A stretch of 64,000 bases of DNA from UBA1941 sp046329575 (GCA_046329575.1 JAXLUJ010000004.1:1-64000); one strand, 5' to 3'. Shown: positions 36,633 to 46,151, numbered from the stretch's first letter. Translations and numbers: made by a program. The notes: a model not told the origin generated them from the letters alone.

Positions 36633-37750
36633 GAAATGTTTTAACATGTTTGGCCTCAATATACTTTACATTTCTTAGTGGTCAGGTAAATTTTGTCAAT
36701 TCTTCATTTGAATCTTCACCGTCTTGCAATTTCAAATGTCCAGATGGTTGGCAATATTGTAATTACCACGTTAATACAATCAGCGACAGTTTTACACATT
36801 ATTGTCGATCCATTTATAGACCGCAATTTGCAAAAGACGGCGATAGTTATGTGATTTTTTATTTCCGTAAACCTCAAATTTATGGAGATATAACTCAATC
36901 ACTAAATTGTCCGTTAGATTCTGGGAAAACCTACAAATTTTCATTTTCAATGGCATCGATATGGGCTCCAGATGACTCTGATAATGGAGATTTTTGGTCT
37001 AATTCGATCTTGTTAGTTAAGGCGGGAAAAGATAGTTGTAACTTTTTCAATGAATATTATAGGTCTAACTTTATAGATTCAGAATGGAATTTCCAAACTG
37101 TTAAATTTAGTCCAAAACAATCATGTAATTGGATTCAGTTTGACGTTGACCATGGTTATAATGACTTTAAAATTCACGGCATCGCTCTCGATGCCCTTTC
37201 TCCCATCTACCTGATCAACGCCAATGCGGTGCATGTAGCGAAGCGCGATACCGTAATTTATAAGCGGGGAAGTGAGCAGCCTTGTGTGCCGCTGCATGCT
37301 ACCAGTAGTATAGCCACTTTTGATACGGTGCGATGGTACAAACTGGTCAATGATACGCTAAAAGTGCCGGTGGCTAATGGTTTCAGCACTACGCAGTGTT
37401 TAGATAGCAGTACCACCTTTTTAATAGGCATGCGCGATAGTGTGATTGGCTGCGCGGGGGTGGAGTGGAGCTGGGATACGGTTCGGGTGTGGGTTAGAGA
37501 TACGGTGTTGGGCATAAATGAAGGGCTACAGACGCAAGACGCAAGTTTTCAATTACAGCCGGTAAACCAAATGCTCCGCATTTCGCCATTGTTTGATGGT
37601 CCGTTCAACTGGGAAATCAGCGATGCGTTGGGCAGAAGCATTTTGCGCGGCAACGGTCGTGATGAAACTTTAGTGAATGTAGAACCACTCCAACGCGGCG
37701 CTTACTTAATGAAAGTTGAAGGGGTGGTGAGAAGGTTTTTGAAGGAGTAG
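36629..37750 (+). CDS. Secreted partner protein, copy 3 (altered T9SS tail)
   Basis: 373 residues, ATG overlapping the preceding stop (ATGA). Signal peptide (NVLTCLASIYFTFLSGQ); AT-rich variable half beginning VNFVNSSFESSPSC; constant half from 37180. Within the sorting domain six bases (TAACCC) are missing compared with copies 1, 2 and 4, so QPNPVNQ becomes QPVNQ and the Asn-Pro of the motif is lost in frame. This may weaken sorting but leaves the rest of the tail intact. Confidence 0.72.
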   Translation: MRNVLTCLASIYFTFLSGQVNFVNSSFESSPSCNFKCPDGWQYCNYHVNTISDSFTHYCRSIYRPQFAKDGDSYVIFYFRKPQIYGDITQSLNCPLDSGKTYKFSFSMASIWAPDDSDNGDFWSNSILLVKAGKDSCNFFNEYYRSNFIDSEWNFQTVKFSPKQSCNWIQFDVDHGYNDFKIHGIALDALSPIYLINANAVHVAKRDTVIYKRGSEQPCVPLHATSSIATFDTVRWYKLVNDTLKVPVANGFSTTQCLDSSTTFLIGMRDSVIGCAGVEWSWDTVRVWVRDTVLGINEGLQTQDASFQLQPVNQMLRISPLFDGPFNWEISDALGRSILRGNGRDETLVNVEPLQRGAYLMKVEGVVRRFLKE

Positions 37751-38217
37751 GGTGAGTGTGGTGGGTGTGGTAGGTGTAGTGGGTGTGGTGGGTAAGCTTA
37801 GGTTTTGTGTCTTGCCATTTGCCATGTATTCGTGTATCCGTGTATTGGTGTATCGGTGGTGAATGTGCTTCTGGCTTGCGACTATCTACTATCGACTTGC
37901 GACTGGCGTAGCCAAGAGTGTAAAGACAACGGCCCGGCGTCCGCGTGAGCGACCGCAGCGGAAAGCGTTTTTTTGCGAAGTGATAGTTTAATTTTTTAGA
38001 AGCAGTAAAGGCTGCAAAAAAACCTTGGGAGCGTAGGGCGCGACCCGAACACCGCGCCTTGATTGGGTTTGGCGTGATGTGAACGCCAGCCGCGGTGTGA
38101 GGGGCACGCCATAAATGGTGTGGTGGGTGTGGTGGGAACGACTTGGATTTTTTCTATCTGCTATTGACTAAAACCTAACTGCTAAAAGGATTTGTGTTGT
38201 GAAGCATAGCACAAAGA
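37751..38217 (+). repeat. Cassette spacer 3
   Basis: 467 bases without a gene. G-rich minisatellite (37752-37793), AAGCTTAGGTTTTGTGTC stretch, 30-bp TTGCGACT repeat (37874-37903), structured core (37938-38110), a short second minisatellite (38117-38140), then unique sequence up to the point where cassette 4 homology begins at 38218. Confidence 0.85.
37938..38110 (+). repeat. Structured intergenic element, spacer 3 copy
   Basis: 173 bases matching the spacer 1 copy with all three stems intact, including TCCGC/GCGGA. It ends GGGGCACGCC followed by ATAAATGG rather than AAAAATGG. Confidence 0.75.
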
Positions 38218-38248
38218 TGTTCCGGTTCCCTGCCCGGCCACAGCGCAA

Positions 38249-41200
38249 TTGCCCATTGTAATTGATAGTGAAAAGATTTCGTTGCTGCGGGTGTATGACA
38301 ATACTATTAATGCGGCCGTTCCGCCGGTGCTGGTGCAATACGACACGGTGTGTTACCTTACGTTCAATTTGCGATACAATACTGTAAATGCGGCTAATTA
38401 CCGCATTGATTTCCGTTTTAATGAATGCCGCACGGGAAGTATCCGGCTGCCGGTGTATTACGGCTGGAGTTGCGACGACAACTATCCGCGTTACGACAGT
38501 GTGTATCACAGTTTTGGCAATACGTGCATGGGCGCTTCGCTGATACAGGTGCCTAACACTACGTTTAGTCCGCCGCAGGCGCAGGTACGTCAGCTCACGC
38601 GCGATACGCTGCCGCGGCCAGCCATTTGCCGCGATACGGCCACATTAACGTATCGTCTTTATTTTAAGAATGATGGCGCGGGTGGCGTGGGAAATATGCT
38701 GGCCACTATGGTTACCGATACCAATGTTTGGGTATGCACTTCGGCGGTGTTAAGCACCGCGGGCGGCAGCCGTAGTTTGGCGGTGCGCTACCGCAATGGG
38801 ATGTACATCGACTCGATGGTAACGCTTTCCAATTTTACAGCTACTTCTTTTTTTGGAACCACAGGTGTAGCCGATGCTACGGGCAATGTGCTGCTGACGT
38901 TAAAGTTCAAGCCTAAGACGTGTATGCTGGCCACGCCATCCTTTTTAGTAAAATGGTATTATCAGAAATATTGCAGTTTGGGTAAGAACGACAGCACCGA
39001 AATTTTCATAGGCAGCACGGCTGCAGATAGTTGTATGCCGGTGTTGAATAACAGCAAGCTCACCCTTTGTAAAGGCGATACCGCTAGGCTTTCGGTTCAG
39101 GCGGTGAGTGGCAGCAGCTTTAGCTGGAGCAATGGCAGCACCGGCGCATCAATTGCGGTAGTGCCGTTGAGTACTACCATTTATGCGGTAACGGTGAGCC
39201 GAAGCGGATGCAGTGTGGTGTTGTACGATACGGTCACGGTGAACAATTTGCCGAATGCGGCCATTACGCCCAATGGGGGCAATATATGTGCGAATACGTC
39301 CAAATTGCTGACAGCTTCAGGCGGGGGCGGTTATGTGTGGAGTACAGGATGTACGAAGGATACGTGCAGGATAACGCCGGCTGCGGTGGGCAGTTATGCG
39401 GTAAGTGTAACGGTGACGGATAATAGTGGCTGTAAGGCGGTGGGAAGTGCTACGTTTACGGTGAATCCTCCGCAGTCTGGATTTACGATAAGTGGGCAGT
39501 ACAGTACAGCCGGCAAATTATGTCTCGGGCAAACCGAAATTTTAAAAGTAACCGTTGCTGGAAATTATTTGTGGAGCAACGGGGCTACCACAAAATACGA
39601 TACTATTGCACCGGTGGCCAGCACCACTTATTCAATAACCATAACCAATAGTTATGGATGTAGTGCAGCCAATTCATACCCTATTGCAATTGATTCCAGT
39701 TCCTGTTGCGTTTTTGATACCAGCCTGACGGTGGTGCAAAATAATTTATTAAAACAGCCACAAAATGCGCTAGTAACGAAATTAATGCCGCTATTCATTC
39801 AGGCTTTTCCGCAGTATGCTTCATCCAATGGCAGTCAGTACTATTTAAAAAACTTTCCTTATCCGATTTCATTTACCAAAGCGTTTATTATTGATGCATC
39901 GCTGACAATTGAGAATAGTCAATTGTTTTTTTCAGATTCTACCGGTTATATGTATATTCCCATCAATACTCCAAACGTCACACTAACGCTTAAAGGAGCG
40001 GTGTTGCGGGCTTGTGGTGAAAAGATGTGGAAGGGTATTGAAATTTTACCTTCCGGTGGACGAGTGATAACCGGTGCGGATTCATTGGGGCATCGGACGG
40101 AGATTTGGGATGCAGATATTGGCATAGCGATGCGAACCAACTCACCGATTTACCACATTGATAGTACTGACTTTATTAACAACAGGGTAGGGATGTATAT
40201 GAATGGTTATAAACCCTTGGAAAGTTCATTGAAACGAAGTCGCTTTTTTACATCGGCCGGTACGGCTATGAAGCGCGTGACCGGGCCCAATGTGGCCTCG
40301 TATAACGATATGCCAACAAACAAAATGCTTTATGGAGTGCAGCTTTATAATACGAATGGTCATCAAATTGGCGTTGCGAATTGTAATGAAGAACCGAATC
40401 GGTTTTATAATCTGTACTGCGGGGTGTATGCCCAGTTGAGTGAAATCTATGCGGTGCACAATTCTTTTGAGGGATTGCGGGACACGGTTTGGGGGGCGCC
40501 ATTTTATGGATGTGGTATTTATGCAAATGGCAATATTGGCAATACGTTGGTGCAACGCATTCAGATAGGGGATGGAACGGATTGCGGTAAGAATTATTTT
40601 TTTGCGAACAGGTTTGGAATCAATTTGAATAACAATGATGCGGGGGATACGATTTTGATTTCGAATAATAAGTTTTCGCATGCGGCCAAGGCTGATATTA
40701 ATGTGAACAGTGCGAAAGGGTTGCCGCTTATTGATATCAACTACAACCTAATGGACACGGGCGATTTGGCGGGTGATGGGATACGTTTGCTGGGTTGCGT
40801 GAACAGCGGCATTTATGTGCATCATAATTTTATACGTAGTGTGCCGTTAAGCAGTACGTACACATCGGCCAATCCATTTCCGAAGCGAGTTTGCGGGATT
40901 GTGGTGGTTGGGCGCGCGAACAATGTAGCGAACCGGGCGTTGAAGATTTATGAGAATACCTTGAAACAAGCTATATATGGCATTTACAGCTTAAACAATA
41001 GGAATCCTATTATTTTCAATAATAGTATAAACAACTATCAGGTGTTTTATAAACCAAGTTCCTATCCATCGGGACCCAATGTAGATTCATTTATGGATGC
41101 CGTGGGCATTATGAGCACATTAGACAAGGAGGCAAACATTTATGCGAATTTGTTGAGTACCGACCAAGTGAGTCATTTTAGTGCGCCGAACAGTCTTCAG

Positions 41201-42604
41201 AATAAGGTGATAGGCATAGCTGTGAACAGCAGTGCGAGTAATGCACTGGTATACTGTAATAATTTGAACAATGAGCATTGGGGTATATTGGGGTTAGGAA
41301 CAAACACGGGTGGAGTGGATATACGCAATAACCGACTACAAAATCATCAGGCCGGAATTGCCATTTGGGGAACGAATGCCAGTATAGGCAATCAGGGAAA
41401 TGCAAATTGCCCAACGGGCTCCAGTACATCGCCATGTACATGGGGAGCAGATAGCAATAGTTATGTGCCTGACAATAGTTGGTATCAATGCGTGAATCAT
41501 TTAGGCGTATATAACTTTGATACGTTTACAAACCGACAACAAGTATTGATGCGAGATGCAGCACCTAACCTGCCAGGTGGTTGGACTATTGGGCAGTTAA
41601 ATCCGGCTATGGATAGCATCAATTATTGTGGCAATCCGCTGATAAACAGTACTACGATTAAACAAGATTATCAAACTGGATATGCCAATAGCAGATTCAA
41701 ACCACGTTGTACTGGCATTGCTGCCGCCAGTCCAGCTTTTGTTTTTAGCGATTGTTCAATTAGTTCGGCTGGAACACAGGACGATATCGGGAAGTTCAAA
41801 ATGGCCCAAATCAATTGGTGGGAAATGATTGCAAAAGGGGAGGATAGCGTGTCTAATATTTGGTTAGCAGCCGATATACATTTCTGGCGGAGTACCGAAT
41901 TGTTGCAACAATTGCTATTACATCCTGAAATTCGCGACCGCAGTGCCTTGTTAGACAGTTTTTTTGTTGCGAATACAGGATCAAATACGATGTTGGAATT
42001 GATGGAGATCAATGAACAGGCACATCAATTCAATGATACCTCACTGATCAATGGATTGATTAGTGCGAACAACATCATTTATCCAACCAATAATCAGGAA
42101 ATCAATATGCAAAAATTGAATAGTATCTATCTCGGTTATTTCACAAACTATTTGGGCACTGCATCCATGACGGATAGTATGAAGACCCAACTTCGTAATA
42201 TCGCATCACAATGCTATATCACAGGCGGCCCCAGTGTTTTTATGGCTAGAAGTTTGTACTACATTTTGAATAACGAAGTGGACTGGAAGTTTAATGATGA
42301 TTGTTTGTTGAGTACCGGATTTTTCAAAACGCAAGCGCCATTAGCGAAAGGTAACCCTGAATCAAATAATGGTTTTCTTATAGTTTATCCCAATTATCTA
42401 GAGCAAGAAGGGGTATTAAACATCAATGCATCAGAAAAAGGAGTTATTAAACTTTATGACATCGTCGGTTCTTATGTATCAGAATTTAGTTTTTCCTCAG
42501 GGGTATCCAGTATAGAGCTTAAAAAGTTGCCAGTAGGTATTTACCTTTATCAGGCATCATTGGAGAATCATCAATTAGTGAACGGAAAATTAATTGTGAA
42601 ATGA
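38249..42604 (+). pseudogene. 5'-truncated large surface gene, cassette 4 (longest donor)
   Basis: 1,451 codons from a TTG at 38249; homology to the full-length gene begins at 38218, matching 24247. Block 38218-39465 copies 24247-25494 with the same length and few substitutions. Then 39466-39689 carries a different Ig-like unit in place of the SprB-like region of copy 1. Block 39690-40957 again follows copy 1 (25935-27202), after which it follows cassette 3. The tail is identical to cassette 3. No signal peptide; an in-frame TAG at 38207 lies just upstream. The frame is intact throughout, so the copy could supply working sequence to copy 1. Confidence 0.8.
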
Positions 42605-43719
42605 AAAAATTATAATAGCAGCAATTTTAGTTTTTCTTTGGAAACATATTGATTGCGCAGATTCAATTTAAAAATGCTTCTTTTGAAGGAAATCGAAATT
42701 GTGGTTTTGAACTACCTCCGGAATGGACAAACTGTGATTATCATGTTGAGCTTTTCAATGATACCTTTACATCTCAGTGTCTTTCCATTTACCAACCTTC
42801 AAAAGCTAAAAGAGATGCTACATACGTCCTGTTAAGTAACTTTAAGCCGAATCAAAAAGGCGATATAAGTCAGAAGGTCAATTGCGGTTTTGTGACTAAT
42901 CGATCTTATTGTTTCAAATTATCGGCTGCATCACTATGGTTTCCTACCGATACTATCAATGGAATATATACAAGTAGTGGCCGCTTACAAGTATATTCCG
43001 GCAGTGATAGTTGCTCAAGGCTAAAATTGATTTATGATAGTCAAATTTTAGATAGTTCATGGCAAGATTTAGAAGTCTTATTTGAAGCCGATACCACTTT
43101 TAATTGGATTGTTTTTGCCGCAAATCAAAATTATACAGGTCCGTTTTTAGGTATCGCCCTCGATGCCCTTTCCCCCATCTACCTCATCAACGCCAATGCG
43201 GTGCATGTAGCGACTCGCGATACGGTGATTTATAAGCGGGGAAGTGAGCAGCCTTGTGTGCCGCTGCATGCTACCAGTAGTATAGCCACTTTTGATACGG
43301 TGCGATGGTACAAACTGGTAAACGATACGCTAAAAGTGCCGTTGGCTAATGGTTTCAGCACTACGCAGTGTTTAGATAGCAGTACCACCTTTTTAATCGG
43401 CATGCGCGATAGTGTGATTGGCTGTGCGGGGGTGGAGTGGAGCTGGGATACGGTTCGGGTGTGGGTTAGAGATACGGTGTTGGGCATAAATGAAGGGCTA
43501 CAGACGCAAGACGCAAGTTTTCAATTACAGCCTAATCCGGTAAAACAAGTTCTCACCATCGCGCCGTTGTTTGATGGTCCGTTCAACTGGGAAATCAGCG
43601 ATGCGTTGGGCAGAATTATTTTACTGGGCAACGGCCGTGATGAAACTTTGGTGAATGTGGAGCTACTCCAACGCGGCGCTTACTTAATGAAAGTGGAAGG
43701 GGTGGTGAGAAGGTTTTGA
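42601..43719 (+). pseudogene. Secreted partner protein, copy 4 (signal peptide and last residues damaged)
   Basis: The family frame is open from a TTG at 42649 (356 codons), but the expected ATG at 42601, overlapping the cassette 4 stop, runs into TAA after four codons. In another frame the bases after it encode a hydrophobic KIIIAAILVFLW, so the signal peptide has been split by one or more small indels, one probably in the run of six A. At the 3' end GGTTTTGAAGG has four T where the other copies have five, ending the protein at RRF instead of RRFLKE. The constant half starts at about 43153; the tail has QPNPVKQVLTI. Confidence 0.72.
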
Positions 43720-44312
43720 AGGAGTAGGGTGAGTGTGGTGGGTGTGGTAGGTGTAGTGGGTGTGGTGGGTAAGCTTAGGTTTTGTGTCTTGCCATTTGCC
43801 GTGTATTCGTGTATCCGTGTATTGGTGTATCGGTGGTGAATGTGCTTCTGGCTTGCGACTATCTACTATCGACTTGCGACTGGCGTAGCCAGGAGCGTAA
43901 AGACAACGGCCCGGTGTCCGCGTGAGCGACCGCAGCGGAAAGCGTTTTTTTGCGAAGTGAAAGTTTAATTTTTCTGGAAATACCCTGTATTAAAAATGGG
44001 GGGGCTTCAGGGCGCGACCCGAACACCGCGCCTTGATTGGGTTTGGCGTGATGTGAACGCCAGCCGCGGTGTGAGGGGCACGCCATAAATGGTGTGGTGG
44101 GTGTGGTGGGTGTGGTAGGTGTGGTGAGTGTGGTGGGTATGGTGAGTTTGGTGGGTAAGCTTAGGTTTTGTGTCTTGCAATTTGCTGTGTATTGGTGTAT
44201 CCGTGAGAATGAGCTTTTGGCTTGCGACTATCTACTATCGACTTGCGACTTAAGGTGTATCGGTCCGTAAAAGCACTTTTGGCTTGCGACTATCTACTAT
44301 CGACTTGCGACT
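43720..44312 (+). repeat. Cassette spacer 4, extended
   Basis: 593 bases without a gene. G-rich minisatellite (43728-43770), the AAGCTTAGG stretch, structured core (43915-44084, altered centre), a longer second minisatellite (44092-44157), a second AAGCTTAGG stretch, and three copies in all of the 30-bp TTGCGACT..GACTTGCGACT repeat (43852-43881, 44221-44250, 44283-44312). The tRNA-Val terminator starts immediately afterwards, which marks the right border of the cassette array. Confidence 0.85.
43915..44084 (+). repeat. Structured intergenic element, spacer 4 variant
   Basis: 170 bases. The first and last stems match the other spacer copies, but the centre (TCTGGAAATACCCTGTATTAA...) is replaced, so the GCAAAAAAAC arm that pairs with GTTTTTTTGC is gone and GGGAGCG is lost. 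GCGCGACCC and GGGGCACGCC remain. Confidence 0.7.
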
Positions 44313-44343
44313 AAAAAAAAAGCGACTCATTACTGAATCGCTT
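44313..44343 (-). terminator. Terminator after tRNA-Val
   Basis: On the minus strand AAGCGATTC and GAGTCGCTT form a 9-bp stem (one G-T pair) with loop AGTAAT, followed by nine T. It ends the tRNA-Val transcript. Confidence 0.85.
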
Positions 44344-44350
44344 TCGAAAG

Positions 44351-44425
44351 TAGGAGTTGAGGGGTTCGAACCCCCGACCCTCTGCTTGTAAGGCAGATGC
44401 TCTGAACCAGCTGAGCTAAACTCCT
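44351..44425 (-). tRNA. tRNA-Val (anticodon TAC)
   Basis: 75 bases. Acceptor AGGAGTT (from 44425) pairs with AACTCCT; D-arm TAGCTCAGCTGGTTCAGAGC; anticodon stem TCTGC/GCAGA with loop CTTACAA giving TAC; T-arm GGGGGTTCGAACCCCTC with one G-T pair. Discriminator A at 44351; CCA not encoded. It marks the end of the repeat-rich region. Confidence 0.95.
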
Positions 44426-44498
44426 TTGTTTTGGGGACTGCAAATGTAGAATTTGTTCTCAATTCTGCAAAAAACAGAACTACTTTTTTCAAAAAAAC

Positions 44499-45107
44499 TC
44501 ACTTTATCGTCATACAAAACACTTCCTTGCCTTCCAGAATTCCACGCAATTCGTCACCTACCGCAACCTGACCCACACCGGCCGGCGTGCCGGTAAATAT
44601 CAAATCGCCTTGCTGTAGCGAAAAAAACTGCGAAGCATACGCAATGATCTGCCCAAACGAAAACAACATCTGGTTGGTATTGCCTTGCTGCACCACCGCA
44701 CCATTTTTTTCCAACTGAAAGGAAAGCCCCCCGTCACGGTGTTCCGGCAATTTTGAAAAGCTGCCCACCACTGCCGAATTATCAAAAGCCTTTGCAATTT
44801 CCCAGGGTAATCCCTTTGCCTTCTGCGCCGCTTGCAAATCGCGCGCCGTAAAATCAATACCCAACGTCACCTCATCAAAATACTTGTAGGCAAACTGCTC
44901 AGCAATGTACTTTCCGTTCTTACATATTTTCAACACCACTTCGGCCTCATAATGCATATCGCTACTCCATTCCGGTAAAAAGAACGGCTTGTTGTCTTTA
45001 AGTAAAGCCGTTTGCGGTTTTAGAAACAACACCGGTTTATCAGGCACTTCGTTCTTCAGTTCCTTAGCGTGCTCGGCATAATTGCGGCCAATGCAAATAA
45101 TTTTCAT
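44499..45107 (-). CDS. Fumarylacetoacetate hydrolase family protein
   Basis: 202 residues from ATG 45107 (MKIICIGRNYAEHAKEL), chosen because family members begin at this point; 13 further in-frame codons upstream look noncoding. Family features are the metal ligands in YEAEVVLKI and in IDFTARDLQ, then KGLPWEIAKAFDNSAVVG and the C-terminal GDLIFTGTPAGVGQV. These enzymes cleave or decarboxylate short oxo-acids, such as acylpyruvates or oxaloacetate; the short length fits the acylpyruvase/oxaloacetate decarboxylase-like group. Substrate not certain. Confidence 0.88.
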   Translation of the reverse strand: MKIICIGRNYAEHAKELKNEVPDKPVLFLKPQTALLKDNKPFFLPEWSSDMHYEAEVVLKICKNGKYIAEQFAYKYFDEVTLGIDFTARDLQAAQKAKGLPWEIAKAFDNSAVVGSFSKLPEHRDGGLSFQLEKNGAVVQQGNTNQMLFSFGQIIAYASQFFSLQQGDLIFTGTPAGVGQVAVGDELRGILEGKEVFCMTIK

Positions 45108-45142
45108 GGGGGCGAATATCGCTATTCGCCCCAAATTGAAAA

Positions 45143-45931
45143 TCAACTGATTTTTACCATGATGGGCAACACAAAAGCCACCTTAACCGGCCGCCCTTGC
45201 TGTTTTCCGGGCTTAAATTTCGGCATCGAACGCACTACGCGTATAGCCTCGCGGTCAATGCCCGCACTTACGCCCTTTTTCACCTGCACATTGCTGATCG
45301 AACCGTCTTCATTCACCACAAAACCAACAATAACGCGCCCCTGAATTTCATTTTCGCGCTCCATAGCCGGATACTCAAAGTTCGATGAAATGTATTGGAA
45401 CATTTTCGATTCGCCGCCAATATACTCAGGCATTTCTTCAACCATAGTGAAAATTTCAGGAGCCGCTGCAATGGTTGGTGGCGCTGCCGGTTCGTGCGGC
45501 GTGCTTTCCAAGGCACCGGTAGCGGTAACCGTACTCACCTCACGTTCGCCAATGGCTTCCACCCTTACCGGCTCAGCCGTTTCGCGAACTTCGTCGTTAT
45601 GACGAACTACCATTTCGGTAAACCGCACTGATGCAGTTTGCGGCAGTTGTTGAACCATCGGCCGAAGTGGTTTAACCACCGGCGGTAAAACTACATCAGT
45701 TGTAGTAAGGTCTAGAATCACCTGCGGCGGAGTAATCGCTTCTTTTAAAAACGGCCAGTGCACCCGCGAAAGCGCAAACGCTGTAAATAGTGCGCCGGTA
45801 ATAAATAGCAGACCCAGCATACTCCGGTAGTTCGATTCCTGACGCAAAACATAAGCGCCATACGCCTTGTTGCGGTCCTGAAAAACAATGTCGTTAAAAC
45901 TCCAGCCTTCGTACGATGTGATGTATTCCAT
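45143..45931 (-). CDS. tonB: TonB-family energy transducer (second copy)
   Basis: 262 residues from ATG 45931, chosen because MEYITSYEGWSFNDIVFQDRN aligns with the start of the first TonB; the in-frame codons upstream run through a repeat. Membrane helix at about 36-52, Pro/Val-rich linker without the long proline run of the first copy, and a C-terminal domain almost the same as the first copy (YPAMERENEIQGRVIVGFVV). It stands alone without exbB or exbD, 35 bases upstream of the hydrolase gene and on the same strand. It could serve a different set of receptors. Confidence 0.9.
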   Translation of the reverse strand: MEYITSYEGWSFNDIVFQDRNKAYGAYVLRQESNYRSMLGLLFITGALFTAFALSRVHWPFLKEAITPPQVILDLTTTDVVLPPVVKPLRPMVQQLPQTASVRFTEMVVRHNDEVRETAEPVRVEAIGEREVSTVTATGALESTPHEPAAPPTIAAAPEIFTMVEEMPEYIGGESKMFQYISSNFEYPAMERENEIQGRVIVGFVVNEDGSISNVQVKKGVSAGIDREAIRVVRSMPKFKPGKQQGRPVKVAFVLPIMVKIS

Positions 45932-46011
45932 AATGTTTGATTTCTTACAGAACGCTCCAACCATTTCGTTTCCATACACCAAAAATGGAAATGACGAAAA
46001 CATGACAAACC

Positions 46012-46145
46012 AGATGAGAGATGAGAGATGAAAGATGAAAAATGGAAAATGGAAAAAAGGATCGCTGCGGTGTTCCTCAAATCTCTGACCACTTTCATCC
46101 CTCATCTTTCATCTCTCATCTTATATCTCTCATCTTTCATCTCAC
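46012..46145. repeat. Inverted pair of GATGARAG-type microsatellites
   Basis: GATGAGAGATGAAAGATGA-like units at 46012-46040 and their reverse complement (CTCATCTTTCAT units) at 46091-46145 form a long imperfect inverted repeat with a centre of about 45 bases. It lies between the divergent tonB and chorismate mutase genes. No coding sense. Confidence 0.7.
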
Positions 46146-46151
46146 TATTAT

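Noticed and set aside
20369..43719. Diversity-generating retroelement
   Set aside because: No reverse transcriptase or template repeat is present, and differences between cassettes are whole-block replacements, not adenine-specific substitutions.
29940..44312. CRISPR array in the spacers
   Set aside because: The short repeats are adjacent 9-mers without unique spacers, and no cas genes are present.
20369..44312. Insertion sequence or transposon creating the repeats
   Set aside because: No transposase-like protein on either strand, and the spacer elements lack terminal inverted repeats with target duplications that I can see.
45932..46105. Extended N-terminus of the second TonB
   Set aside because: The extra codons come from the microsatellite, and the homologous first TonB begins at the equivalent of 45931.
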